Below are positions 25,902 through 34,211 of a stretch of DNA of 63,236 nucleotides, one piece after another. The notes beneath the pieces were generated by a model. The model was not told the DNA's origin, made no database searches, and worked only from the letters and a program-made list of their open reading frames with translations. The stretch is from RGIG4140 sp045632845 (lineage in GTDB: Bacteria; Pseudomonadota; Alphaproteobacteria; CAAHEQ01; UBA3637), in assembly GCA_045632845.1 (NCBI GenBank), contig JAZQXL010000004.1, positions 1 to 63,236 on the forward strand. Direction: 5' to 3'. Position 1 is the first letter of the stretch. Each line of letters opens with the position of its first letter. Made by a program: the position numbers and the translations under genes.

Positions 25902-26050
25902 ATAATAATATCTTGAAAAATAAGACAAAATTGCATTTCAAAGAATGTGATCTTTTTGCATTTTTTAATTTGCATTAGTCTATATAACATATCTTTGGTA
26001 AAAAATAAAGAGTTTTTTATCTGTTTTTTAAAATAAAAATAATAATTTTC

Positions 26051-26079
26051 TTGAAAAAAAGACTTTTTTTGACTATAAT
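26051..26079 (+). promoter_or_regulatory. prfC promoter
   Basis: TTGAAA (26051-26056), a 17-bp spacer and TATAAT (26074-26079), a close match to the housekeeping consensus. Transcription should start near 26086. Confidence 0.78.
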
Positions 26080-26110
26080 TGCGCCACTTATTTTGACATT
26101 GTAAAGATTT

Positions 26111-27712
26111 ATGAAAGAGAAGCTTATGCCAAATAATTTAACCGAAATTACATCAAAAAGACGTACATTTGCAATTATTTCTCACCCAGATGCTGGTAAA
26201 ACAACATTGACAGAAAAGTTATTGCTCTTTGGGGGTGCGATTAATCAAGCTGGTGCTGTGAAGGCTCGTGGTGAAAATAGACGGGCACATTCTGACTGGA
26301 TGAAGGTGGAACAAGAAAGAGGTATTTCGGTTGCTTCCTCAGTGATGAGTTTTGAATATGGTGGGTGTTCTTTTAACTTATTAGATACGCCAGGGCACGA
26401 AGACTTTTCTGAAGATACCTATCGTGTTTTAACAGCGGTTGATTCTGCCGTGATGGTGATTGATAGTGCCAAGGGGATTGAGGCTCAAACAAAAAAATTG
26501 TTTGAAGTTTGTCGCTTGCGTGATATCCCAATTATTACTTTTATCAACAAGCTTGACCGTGATGGGCATGAACCATTTAAGTTGCTGGAAGAAATTGAAC
26601 AAACACTTGCATTAGATGTATCGCCTGCTTCTTGGCCGATTGGTATGGGGCGTGATTTTAAGGGTTGTTATGATTTGTTGAATGACAAGTTGCGTTTGTT
26701 TGAAAAGGGAATTAACAAATCTGTTTTGCCTCAAGAGGCTGAAGAAATTAAAGGCCTTGAAGATGAAAGATTGACAACAATTTTATCTTCAGATGTTGTT
26801 GAAACTTTGAAGGAAGAAGTTGAAATGGCAAAAGGGCTTTGTCCTTCATTTGATAAAGATGCTTATTTAGAAGGATCAATGACCCCTGTTTTCTTTGGTT
26901 CAGCTGTCAACAATTTTGGTGTGAAAGAATTGTTAGATGCACTTGTTCAATTTGCACCATCTCCAAGAGCGCAAGAATCTGCAGCCAGAAAAGTTTTGCC
27001 AGATGAAGAAAAAGTTTCTGGTTTTGTTTTTAAAATCCAAGCAAATATGGATCCAAAACACAGGGATAGAATTGCTTTTATGCGTGTTTGTTCTGGGCAT
27101 TTTAAACGGGGTATGAAGCTCTTGCATTTAAGAAGTCAAAAGCAAATGATTTTGCACAATCCTGTTATGTTTTTGGCACAAGATAGAGAGGTTGCTGAAG
27201 AAGCTTTTGCAGGTGATATTATTGGTATTCCAAACCATGGTGGGATGCGTATTGGGGATTCTTTTTCAGAAGGGGAGGTTTTGCAATTTAAAGGGATTCC
27301 ATCTTTTGCTCCAGAACTTTTGAAAAAGGTTCGTCCACAAGATCCGTTGAAAGCAAAACACTTAGCAAAAGCTTTGGATCAAATTGCTGAAGAAGGGGGT
27401 GCCAGTATCTTTAAACCAGTTCATGGGTTTGAATGGATTGTTGGTGTTGTTGGTGTTTTGCAGTTTGAAGTTTTGGCTGATAGAATTAGAACAGAATTTG
27501 ATGTGCCTGTTATTTTTGAACCGACAAGTTATTATACGGCAAGATGGGTGCGGGGTGAAACCGCTAAGGTTGAAAAATTTAAAACTTTAAATGCAAGTAC
27601 AATGGCAACAGATCATGATGATGCACCTGTCTTTTTGGCGCGCAATGCTTGGCATTTAAATAAGGCGATGGAAGATTTTTCAGATATTGAATTGTTAAAA
27701 ATCAAAGAGTAA
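26111..27712 (+). CDS. prfC: Peptide chain release factor 3
   Basis: The 533-residue GTPase recycles RF1/RF2 after termination. The G motifs are SHPDAGKTTLTEKLL, DTPGHEDF and NKLDRDG, and the RF3-specific ENRRAHSDWMKVEQERGISVASSVM separates it from EF-G. The first ATG (26111) has only a weak site; a second one at 26126 (MPNNLTEI) is preceded by AGAGAAG and is an equally likely start. It stands alone, with its own promoter, downstream of nothing on this strand. Confidence 0.96.
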   Translation: MKEKLMPNNLTEITSKRRTFAIISHPDAGKTTLTEKLLLFGGAINQAGAVKARGENRRAHSDWMKVEQERGISVASSVMSFEYGGCSFNLLDTPGHEDFSEDTYRVLTAVDSAVMVIDSAKGIEAQTKKLFEVCRLRDIPIITFINKLDRDGHEPFKLLEEIEQTLALDVSPASWPIGMGRDFKGCYDLLNDKLRLFEKGINKSVLPQEAEEIKGLEDERLTTILSSDVVETLKEEVEMAKGLCPSFDKDAYLEGSMTPVFFGSAVNNFGVKELLDALVQFAPSPRAQESAARKVLPDEEKVSGFVFKIQANMDPKHRDRIAFMRVCSGHFKRGMKLLHLRSQKQMILHNPVMFLAQDREVAEEAFAGDIIGIPNHGGMRIGDSFSEGEVLQFKGIPSFAPELLKKVRPQDPLKAKHLAKALDQIAEEGGASIFKPVHGFEWIVGVVGVLQFEVLADRIRTEFDVPVIFEPTSYYTARWVRGETAKVEKFKTLNASTMATDHDDAPVFLARNAWHLNKAMEDFSDIELLKIKE

Positions 27713-27744
27713 GGCTTTTCTTGTCTATATTTTTGAAAAATTTC

Positions 27745-27773
27745 TTGAAAGTGTATATGTTTTATGATAAAAT
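27745..27773 (+). promoter_or_regulatory. Promoter of the HNH gene pair
   Basis: TTGAAA (27745-27750), a 17-bp spacer and TAAAAT (27768-27773), about 30 nt before the ATG at 27807. Confidence 0.65.
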
Positions 27774-27806
27774 ATATGCACTTTTTATTTTTTAAGGTAG
27801 GGTTTA

Positions 27807-28415
27807 ATGATACAAGAAATTATTGGTTCTGAAAAACCAACGTTTATGCTTTCAAGTGTTTTGTATAAAGACAGAAAGACGATTGCGCACAAAATTAAAA
27901 AGTTGCCTCGTCCTGAGTTAATTGATGCAAGATACTTGTATGAAATGCATGGATATGAAAATGGCAAGCCAATCAGAGTTGTTCAACAAATGGCAGAAGC
28001 TGGTTATTTTGATGGTTTGATGAGCAATAATGCTGTTCGCAATGCAAAAAAGAAGGGGTGCTTGCCTGAAGGGATTCAAGTTCACCACATTGTTCCTTTG
28101 AAGTTGGGTGGCTCAAATGATATTGAAAACTTGTGCCTTGTTGATGCTGAAACGCACATGCTCATGCATCGTTTGATTTATCAACCTGTGTTGGATCGGT
28201 TAAAGGAAGGGGAAGAAGCTGTTCTTGTTTTGCCTGAGTTTAAACGTGTAATTGATAAAGATGATCGTGAAGATTTTTTCTTATATTCTGAGCTTAGAAA
28301 ATATGAAGAGCAAATGACCCATCCAGTGTGTCGACATAAAAAAATGAATTGCAATTCTGATATGGGATTTCGGGATGCGTTTTGTCAATCTGGTCGCTCT
28401 TGTCGTGGTGGATAA
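27807..28415 (+). CDS. HNH-motif protein 1
   Basis: The 202-residue protein carries an HNH/beta-beta-alpha-metal nuclease pattern: VHHIVPLKLGG (residues 92-102), N108 in ENLC, H117 and H121. Outside this core I do not recognise it. The N-terminal 70 residues look helical and the C-terminus has several cysteines and histidines (HPVCRHKKMNC), possibly a small metal site. It is the first of a tandem pair; the second protein shares the core. It could be a free-standing nuclease, a homing-type enzyme or an effector; no methylase, immunity gene or integrase is nearby. AAGGTAGGG precedes the ATG. Confidence 0.8.
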   Translation: MIQEIIGSEKPTFMLSSVLYKDRKTIAHKIKKLPRPELIDARYLYEMHGYENGKPIRVVQQMAEAGYFDGLMSNNAVRNAKKKGCLPEGIQVHHIVPLKLGGSNDIENLCLVDAETHMLMHRLIYQPVLDRLKEGEEAVLVLPEFKRVIDKDDREDFFLYSELRKYEEQMTHPVCRHKKMNCNSDMGFRDAFCQSGRSCRGG

Positions 28416-28426
28416 AAGAGGGTGTT

Positions 28427-29275
28427 ATGTATTTAAAACAAGAAACGGAAGAAAAAAAAGTTTATCAAGTTGGCTTGGATGGTAAAAAAAACATTTTTTT
28501 ACTTCATAGAACGCCAACTCTAATTACGATTAAAGAGCGCCAAGAGGTTGCCAATGAATTTGTGAAAAAGATTGCAAAGAAAGGTCTTTTAAATAATATT
28601 TTAAACAAAAGAGATGTTATTTATGCAATCAGAACAGGGAGGTTGCCAAAAAAATTCAATGTGCACCATTATGTGCCATTGGCATTAGGTGGAAAGAATG
28701 AAGAAACTAATTTGTGTGTTATTGAACGCAAACTTCACAAGTGGTTGCATTCTTATTTGTTAGAGCCAATTTATCGTGATGTAAAATTAGATGGAACGCA
28801 CAAAAAATCGTATCTTGAATTGCCTATGAGACAAGAAGTTTTTTTGGTTTCTGATGCGCACGTTTTTTTCACTGAACAAGAAATTGAGGGGATGGAAGAA
28901 GATTTAAGAACGGGTAAAATGCCTGTTTATCGTAGACCAAATGAATATTCAACAGACTATGTTTCATCCATGCGATTTGCTGAACAACTTAAAAGGGATA
29001 TGCCTTTTTGTGATGATGAAGAAGAGCGTGAAAAAAGTGAGCAAATCATTGGTGTGATTGAGCGTAAAATTCGCGCAAGGAATACAGAATATCGCAGAAA
29101 AGGTGTTCAGATTCGAAAGTTTTGGAATGAACGTAGAGAGGGCAAAACAAGAGAGCCGATGGGGCGTAAAGATAAAGCTGAACTTTCAGCAAAAAAAGCA
29201 CGTAAAGTTGCCTCAAAACGATGGTACCCTCATTTGGTGGCTATTCGTTTTTCAAAAGATGAGCATCAGCGATAG
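28427..29275 (+). CDS. HNH-motif protein 2 (paralogue of 1)
   Basis: The 282-residue product starts at 28427, where AGAGGG lies 4 nt upstream; an in-frame ATG at 28382 overlaps the previous gene and is less likely. The core VHHYVPLALGG (79-89), N95 in ETNLC, H104 and H108 lines up with HNH protein 1, including the preceding G-x-LP motif. The extra C-terminal 110 residues are highly charged and end in a basic region (about 215-282) that could bind nucleic acid. Eleven bases separate the two genes, so they are co-transcribed. Function unknown. Confidence 0.8.
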   Translation: MYLKQETEEKKVYQVGLDGKKNIFLLHRTPTLITIKERQEVANEFVKKIAKKGLLNNILNKRDVIYAIRTGRLPKKFNVHHYVPLALGGKNEETNLCVIERKLHKWLHSYLLEPIYRDVKLDGTHKKSYLELPMRQEVFLVSDAHVFFTEQEIEGMEEDLRTGKMPVYRRPNEYSTDYVSSMRFAEQLKRDMPFCDDEEEREKSEQIIGVIERKIRARNTEYRRKGVQIRKFWNERREGKTREPMGRKDKAELSAKKARKVASKRWYPHLVAIRFSKDEHQR

Positions 29276-29314
29276 ATTTTTAAGATAATTTTTGTTGAGT
29301 TTATTGAAATTTCT

Positions 29315-29343
29315 TTGACATTTTAAATAAAAATTCGTATAAT
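29315..29343 (+). promoter_or_regulatory. thrS promoter
   Basis: TTGACA (29315-29320), a 17-bp spacer and TATAAT (29338-29343): exact consensus hexamers at optimal spacing. Transcription should start near 29350, inside the 5' arm of the leader hairpin. Confidence 0.85.
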
Positions 29344-29344
29344 C

Positions 29345-29395
29345 CAATCTTGCCCTAATGAGAAAGAGGTGTTGCTTTTTTTAGGGGCAAGATTG
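29345..29395 (+). promoter_or_regulatory. thrS leader hairpin
   Basis: CAATCTTGCCCTA (29345-29357) pairs with TAGGGGCAAGATTG (29382-29395) with one bulged G, closing a 24-nt loop that contains AGGTGTTGC. No T-box consensus is present. The arm may shield the 5' end or act as an operator for ThrRS autocontrol; the loop holds GGT and TGT, which are threonine anticodons. Confidence 0.6.
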
Positions 29396-29420
29396 TTTAA
29401 CTATATGAAAAGGATTTAAA

Positions 29421-31346
29421 ATGATAGAAATTAAATTACCAGATGGGTCAAAAATGATGGTTGACTCCGGTGTGAATGGATTAGATGTTGCAAAAAAAAT
29501 CAGTGAAGGCTTGGCAAAAAATGCTGTAGCCGTTCGTTTGAATGGAGAATTGACTGATACCACAACACCTATCACTACCGATTCTGAAATTTCTATTATT
29601 ACAACAAAAAATGAAGAAGCATTAGAAGTGCTTCGTCACACAACAGCTCACGTTTTGGCACATGCTGTTACACGTCTTTATAAAGATGTTCAAGTCACAA
29701 TTGGCCCTGCCATTGAAAATGGTTTTTATTACGATTTTTATGGCATTGTTGTTAAAGAATCAGATTTGCCAGCTATTGAAGCTGAAATGGCAAAAATCAT
29801 TGAAGCTGATTATCCAATTGTCAAAACAGTTGTTTCACGTGCTGAAGCTGAAAAAGTTTTTTCAGATCGTGGTGAAAAATACAAACTTGAAATCTTGCAT
29901 GATATGCCAGAAGATGTTCAAGAAGTTTCACTTTATACTCAAGATGATTATGTTGAATTGTGCCGTGGTCCACATTTGTCTAGCACAGGTAAAGTTGGCA
30001 AAGCTTTCAAATTAACAAAAGTTTCCGCCTCTTATTGGAGAGGGGATGCAACACGCGAAGGTTTGCAACGCATTTATGGAACTGCTTTCTTCAACGAAAA
30101 AGATCTTAAAAACTATTTCACAATGCTTGAAGAAGCTGAAAAAAGAGATCACCGCAAGTTAGGTAAAGAAATGGATTTCTTCCATTTTGAAGAATATGCT
30201 CCAGGGGATGTTTTCTGGCATCCAAGAGGGTGGACATTCTTCCAAACATTGATTGATTATATGCGTAAACGTCAAAAAGCGGTTGGTTATGTTGAAGTGA
30301 ACACACCACAATTGATGAACCGTGTTCTTTGGGAAACATCCGGTCACTGGGATTGGTATCATGAAAATATGTACACAACAGAAATTGAAGGCAAAGCTTT
30401 TGCTTTAAAACCAATGAACTGCCCAGGCGGTATGTTGATTTTTAAACAAGGGATTACAAGCTATCGTGATTTACCACAATATATTGGTGAATTTGGGCGT
30501 GTTCATCGTAATGAAGCTTCAGGTGCTATTCATGGTTTGATGCGTGTTCGTGCCTTTACGCAAGATGATGCTCATATTTTCTGTACACCAGAACAATTGA
30601 AAGAAGAATTGCAAAAGGTTGTTCGTTTGATGCTCAGCATTTATGGTGATTTTGGTTTGACAGATATGTCTATTAAACTTTCAACAAGACCAGCTGAACG
30701 TATTGGTTCTGATGAAATTTGGGATATGCTTGAAAACTCATTGGCTGAAGCTTTAACAGACATGGGTTATTCTTACACAATCAACCCAGGTGATGGTGCT
30801 TTCTATGGTCCAAAATTAGACTTTAAAATGCGAGATGCTTTGGGCCGCGAATGGCAATTGGGTACATTGCAGGCTGACTTGAACTTGCCAGAACGTTTTG
30901 ATGTTTCATACATTGGGGAAGATGGTGAAAAACACCGCCCAATTATGTTGCATCGTGCGCTCTTTGGTTCATTAGAACGTTTTGCAGGTGTGTTCCTTGA
31001 AATTTCAGGTGGTCACCTTCCATTCTGGTTGGCCCCAGTTCAAGTGATGGTTATGCCAGTTACAAACGATCAAGATGAATATGCAAAGAAAGTTGCTCAC
31101 AAATTAAATGTTGCAGGTCTTCGTGCTGAAACAGATTTGCGCAGCGAAAAAGTTGGGTACAAAATCAGAGAACATTCTTTGAAAAAAATCCCCGTCATTC
31201 TTGTTGTTGGTAAAAAAGAAGAAGCAGAAGAATCTGTTACAATTCGTCGCCTTGGGTCGCAAAATCAAGAAATGAAGTCTTTAGCTCAAGCTATCAAAGA
31301 TTTCAAAATTGAAGGTAGATATCCAAGCGTTGAATACGAAGATTAA
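29421..31346 (+). CDS. thrS: Threonyl-tRNA synthetase
   Basis: The 641-residue class II synthetase charges tRNA-Thr. The order is the N-terminal TGS domain (1-60), the editing domain with the HTTAHVLAHAV zinc/editing motif (73-83), the catalytic core with MNCPGGMLIF and class II motifs (YRDLPQYIGEFGRVHRNEASG, LHRALFGSLERFAG) and the C-terminal anticodon-binding domain (PVQVMVMPV onwards). The length is normal. AAAGGA lies 7 nt before the ATG. The stop codon is also the first three bases of a 109-nt palindrome. Confidence 0.98.
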   Translation: MIEIKLPDGSKMMVDSGVNGLDVAKKISEGLAKNAVAVRLNGELTDTTTPITTDSEISIITTKNEEALEVLRHTTAHVLAHAVTRLYKDVQVTIGPAIENGFYYDFYGIVVKESDLPAIEAEMAKIIEADYPIVKTVVSRAEAEKVFSDRGEKYKLEILHDMPEDVQEVSLYTQDDYVELCRGPHLSSTGKVGKAFKLTKVSASYWRGDATREGLQRIYGTAFFNEKDLKNYFTMLEEAEKRDHRKLGKEMDFFHFEEYAPGDVFWHPRGWTFFQTLIDYMRKRQKAVGYVEVNTPQLMNRVLWETSGHWDWYHENMYTTEIEGKAFALKPMNCPGGMLIFKQGITSYRDLPQYIGEFGRVHRNEASGAIHGLMRVRAFTQDDAHIFCTPEQLKEELQKVVRLMLSIYGDFGLTDMSIKLSTRPAERIGSDEIWDMLENSLAEALTDMGYSYTINPGDGAFYGPKLDFKMRDALGREWQLGTLQADLNLPERFDVSYIGEDGEKHRPIMLHRALFGSLERFAGVFLEISGGHLPFWLAPVQVMVMPVTNDQDEYAKKVAHKLNVAGLRAETDLRSEKVGYKIREHSLKKIPVILVVGKKEEAEESVTIRRLGSQNQEMKSLAQAIKDFKIEGRYPSVEYED

Positions 31347-31452
31347 AACAAAAATAAAATCCTTATCTAGGGCTAAAACGCCTTCCTCTTGTACGTTTTT
31401 TGGTACACTACGGAAGGCGTTTTATACTATCTAAGGTTTTATTTTTGTTTTA
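31344..31452. repeat. 109-nt palindromic element overlapping the thrS stop
   Basis: The outer arms (TAAAACAAAAATAAAA at 31344-31359, and the matching complement ending at 31452), middle arms (AAAACGCCTTCC at 31375-31386 with GGAAGGCGTTTT at 31412-31423) and a small inner GTAC/GTAC stem form one long, interrupted hairpin. It is far larger than the simple terminators elsewhere in the window. It may serve as the thrS terminator or be a palindromic mobile repeat of the kind known in Rickettsia. No second copy was noticed in this window. Confidence 0.75.
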
Positions 31453-31540
31453 TACTTGGCGTTTAATTTAAAACATTTTTGCAACTTATTCTACACTCTG
31501 AGAAGTGTTTTTTTATTTGTTTGTTTGATTATGAGGTATA

Positions 31541-31572
31541 AAAAAAGGTGGTTATAAAAACCACCTTTTTCA
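31541..31572 (-). terminator. Terminator after the Cys-rich thioredoxin-fold gene
   Basis: AAAAGGTGGTT (31543-31553) pairs with AACCACCTTTTT (31559-31570), with T-runs on both strands; it ends the minus-strand gene at 31591. Confidence 0.85.
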
Positions 31573-31590
31573 TCAAATGAATTTGAAAAA

Positions 31591-32544
31591 TTATTTCATT
31601 TCATTTGATTCTTTGATTGCGTTTTCCAATGCTTGGTTAAGCAATGCACCACTACGTGGTTTGCCGTTTACAATCATAAATGGAACACCTTGAACGCCAA
31701 TTTCTTGAGCGAGCTTGAGGTTTGCATCAAGTTTGGCTTTGATTTCTTCTGATTCAGCATCTTTTGCTAATTTGTCAGCATCTAAACCTGCTTTTTTTGC
31801 AAGATCCATAAGGGTTGCTTTATCAAGGTTGCCTTCAGCTTTAACAACTGCATGGTGCATAGCTTCATATTTACCTTGTTTTGCAGCTGCTAAAACATAA
31901 CGAGAGATAATGGCGCTGCCTTCACCAAAGATTGGAGCGTCAATTGGAATCCAACGAACGTTAGGAGCTTTTTTGCTTTCAATTTTTTCTAACAAAGCGC
32001 TGTTTGTTTTTTTACACCAACCGCAGCGATAGTCAAAGAATTCAATGATGACATATTTACCATCTTTGTTACCAAGAGAATGGTTTGTTTTGTCTGCAAT
32101 GATTTTGTCTTTGTGTTCTGCAACTTTTTGATTGCGTTTTTCTTCCTCTGCTTTACGAATTCTTTCTTCTTCAGCTCTTTTTTCAGCTTCAATACGTGCT
32201 TTTTGTTTTTCCAAAATGCCAGCAACGACATGGGCATTTTTATTCAAATACTTTGTGATTTGAGCGTCAATGTTTGGCATTGTATTTGTTGCAGGGCGTG
32301 GTCTTGAGCATTCCGAACCAACAATTAAAATAGATGTTGAAATCATTAATGCGCCGACCAATGTTGTTAAACATTTTGCAAGTGTTTTGCAATTTGATTT
32401 GTTGCAACCTTTTTTTGAACAACAAGAGGATGTTTCACCACATGTGCAAGAATCACAGCATTTTGATTCTTTTGTGCATTCACAAGTGCCACAGCATTTT
32501 TCTTGTTTTTCAACAACAGGAACGGTTTTTGTTTTTTTTGTCAT
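31591..32544 (-). CDS. DsbA-like thiol-disulphide protein with Cys-rich N-terminal domain
   Basis: The 317-residue protein is an unusual fusion. Residues 17-58 hold 13 cysteines in a repeating pattern (CCGTCEC, CCDSCTC, CCSKKGC). A membrane helix follows (about 59-75), then a charged coiled-coil linker (about 95-150) and a DsbA/thioredoxin-fold domain (about 155-317) with the active site CGWC (174-177) and the cis-proline loop GVQGVPF (P288). Basic residues before the helix place the Cys-rich head in the cytoplasm and the DsbA part in the periplasm. The back half resembles the DsbA/BdbD/DsbG-type oxidoreductases; the head looks like a metal-binding or redox-buffer module. AGGAGA precedes the start. 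Confidence 0.85.
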   Translation of the reverse strand: MTKKTKTVPVVEKQEKCCGTCECTKESKCCDSCTCGETSSCCSKKGCNKSNCKTLAKCLTTLVGALMISTSILIVGSECSRPRPATNTMPNIDAQITKYLNKNAHVVAGILEKQKARIEAEKRAEEERIRKAEEEKRNQKVAEHKDKIIADKTNHSLGNKDGKYVIIEFFDYRCGWCKKTNSALLEKIESKKAPNVRWIPIDAPIFGEGSAIISRYVLAAAKQGKYEAMHHAVVKAEGNLDKATLMDLAKKAGLDADKLAKDAESEEIKAKLDANLKLAQEIGVQGVPFMIVNGKPRSGALLNQALENAIKESNEMK

Positions 32545-32630
32545 AAGTCTCTCCTTTTTTTGTGAACCTATTTATTTTTATACCTGTATCAAACGTTAAA
32601 AGTCAATAAAAAAACTTTTATTTTTCTAAA

Positions 32631-32664
32631 AAATAAAGAGCAAAGAAATCTTTGCTCTTTATCT
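32631..32664 (-). terminator. Terminator after fadL
   Basis: AAAGAGCAAAGA and TCTTTGCTCTTT form a perfect 12-bp stem around a 2-nt loop (about 32635-32660), with A/T-rich flanks on both sides. Confidence 0.82.
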
Positions 32665-32692
32665 TGAGTATTCATGTTTTTATTTTCTAAAA

Positions 32693-33988
32693 TTAGAATT
32701 TGTATTGTACGCCAAAGCTGAGCAAATCAGCACTTGATGTGTATTTCATATCCATTTTTGAAGCACCATCTGCTGTTCCGTAAGCGTGTGAACCATGGAT
32801 GAAAATGTGCATATAACCTGCATCAATTTGCCAGTTGTTTTTCTTATATGACAAACCAAGTGAAGTTAACACACGGCGGCCGTCTGGAATACGTGCTGTT
32901 CTATATTCAGGTGATTTAATCACAGTTTCGTCATAACCGATACCAGTTCTGAATGTCCAGTTTTGGTTGCGTCTGTAATCTAAACCAACAGCATAGTACC
33001 AGGTGTTTTTCCAATTTTCATATGTGCCTGTCAATTTGTTTCTTGTTTTTGTTTCATAGATGTCCAAACGGTCAAATTGACTCCAACGGGTCCAACGGGC
33101 AGTACCTGTCAAGGTGAAACATTTGTTCATATCCCAAGCACCGGAGAATAACAAAACTTCAGGTGTTGTGATTTTTGTGAAAATGTCTTTGTTACCATCA
33201 CTGACACCCCCAGGAGTTCCTGTGACTTTAACATCTCCTTCCAATTTGTGTTTGACTTTGGAACGATAGGAAACACCCAAACGAATGTCTTTTCTTGGTG
33301 TGAATGTGGCACCAATTGTGTAGCCAACACCTACGTCATCCCCACGGAGATTGTTTGTAGCCCCAGGAATTGCAATTGATGTTCCTGGAATTAGTTGATC
33401 TGTTGTTAAAGCTCCTGTGAGTTTAGCTTCAATGTATTGAATGTTAACAGCAGCCCCTAAAGCAATGGTGTCTGTGACTTGGTATGAAAGAGAAGGACTG
33501 ACTGTTTGTGAAGATACTTGAGAAAGTTCTGCGTGAGTTTCACCAAACCAACCATTCTTATAGTCTGTTGCCAAACCAAATGGGACATAAACACCCAAGC
33601 CAAGTGTCATTTTATCATTCAATTTGTGTTGGGCAAATACGTTTGGTAAAACGCGAGTTGGGCGTGTGTGTCCATAACCTGATTTTTGTACAGTAATTGT
33701 TGCAGGGTTTTGCCTGCCTGTAGGATATGTTTCTTCAACAGTTCCCTTATAATCTGTGTGGAGGCTGACCATTGTTATGCCAACTTGACCACCGCTTTTT
33801 GCGTTGTATTGCATACCAGCTGGGTTGAACCCAATTGCAGAATAGTCATCGCCCATAACGCCAACACCTGCGAATGAACGGCCCAAACCTGTGGTTGTGT
33901 ATTCTGATAAATGGTAACCTGCAGCTTCAGCACCTGTTGATGCAATCATTGCACCCAATGCAACAGCTGGTAATAAAATTTTTTTCAT
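32693..33988 (-). CDS. fadL: FadL/OmpP1-family outer membrane protein
   Basis: The 431-residue outer-membrane beta-barrel takes up long-chain fatty acids or other hydrophobic compounds. The signal peptide ends near residue 22 (GAEA-AGYH); the N-terminal hatch carries the NPAGM motif (55-59) after GLGRSFAGVGVMGDDYSAIGF, as in FadL; alternating strands fill the rest and the protein ends in an aromatic residue (QYKF), the barrel-assembly signal. AAGGAG lies 7 nt before the ATG. Operator-like repeats lie upstream at 34055-34115, between it and the divergent antiporter gene. Confidence 0.93.
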   Translation of the reverse strand: MKKILLPAVALGAMIASTGAEAAGYHLSEYTTTGLGRSFAGVGVMGDDYSAIGFNPAGMQYNAKSGGQVGITMVSLHTDYKGTVEETYPTGRQNPATITVQKSGYGHTRPTRVLPNVFAQHKLNDKMTLGLGVYVPFGLATDYKNGWFGETHAELSQVSSQTVSPSLSYQVTDTIALGAAVNIQYIEAKLTGALTTDQLIPGTSIAIPGATNNLRGDDVGVGYTIGATFTPRKDIRLGVSYRSKVKHKLEGDVKVTGTPGGVSDGNKDIFTKITTPEVLLFSGAWDMNKCFTLTGTARWTRWSQFDRLDIYETKTRNKLTGTYENWKNTWYYAVGLDYRRNQNWTFRTGIGYDETVIKSPEYRTARIPDGRRVLTSLGLSYKKNNWQIDAGYMHIFIHGSHAYGTADGASKMDMKYTSSADLLSFGVQYKF

Positions 33989-34054
33989 AATAAACTCCTT
34001 AATTTATTTATAGACATTTTTTCTCTACATAATTTTTTATGAAAAAAAAACTAA

Positions 34055-34115
34055 TTATGTCATTTTGACACAAATTGTCATAAATGTGTATTCATTATGT
34101 AACAATTATGTAACA
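34055..34115. promoter_or_regulatory. Operator-like repeats upstream of fadL
   Basis: TTATGTAACA occurs twice, at 34095-34104 and 34106-34115, exactly 11 bp apart; TTATGTCA (34055-34062) and TGTCATAA (34077-34084) form an inverted pair beside it. They lie in the 223-bp region between fadL and the divergent antiporter gene and look like sites for a helix-turn-helix regulator. Confidence 0.45.
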
Positions 34116-34147
34116 TAAAAAAAGAGTTGAAAAAGTGATTTTTAAAA

Positions 34148-34176
34148 TTGCAAAAAAAGATAAAAAACAGTACAAT
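34148..34176 (+). promoter_or_regulatory. Promoter of the antiporter-mnmA unit
   Basis: TTGCAA (34148-34153), a 17-bp spacer and TACAAT (34171-34176); 35 nt before the ATG at 34212. Confidence 0.6.
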
Positions 34177-34211
34177 GAGCCAACTTAAATTTAAATTGAA
34201 AGAGGAAATAA

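Noticed and set aside
29345..29420. T-box riboswitch before thrS
   Set aside because: No T-box sequence or antiterminator pair; such elements are rare in proteobacteria.
31344..31452. Insertion sequence or transposase remnant after thrS
   Set aside because: Palindrome too short, no coding sequence and no clear target-site duplication.
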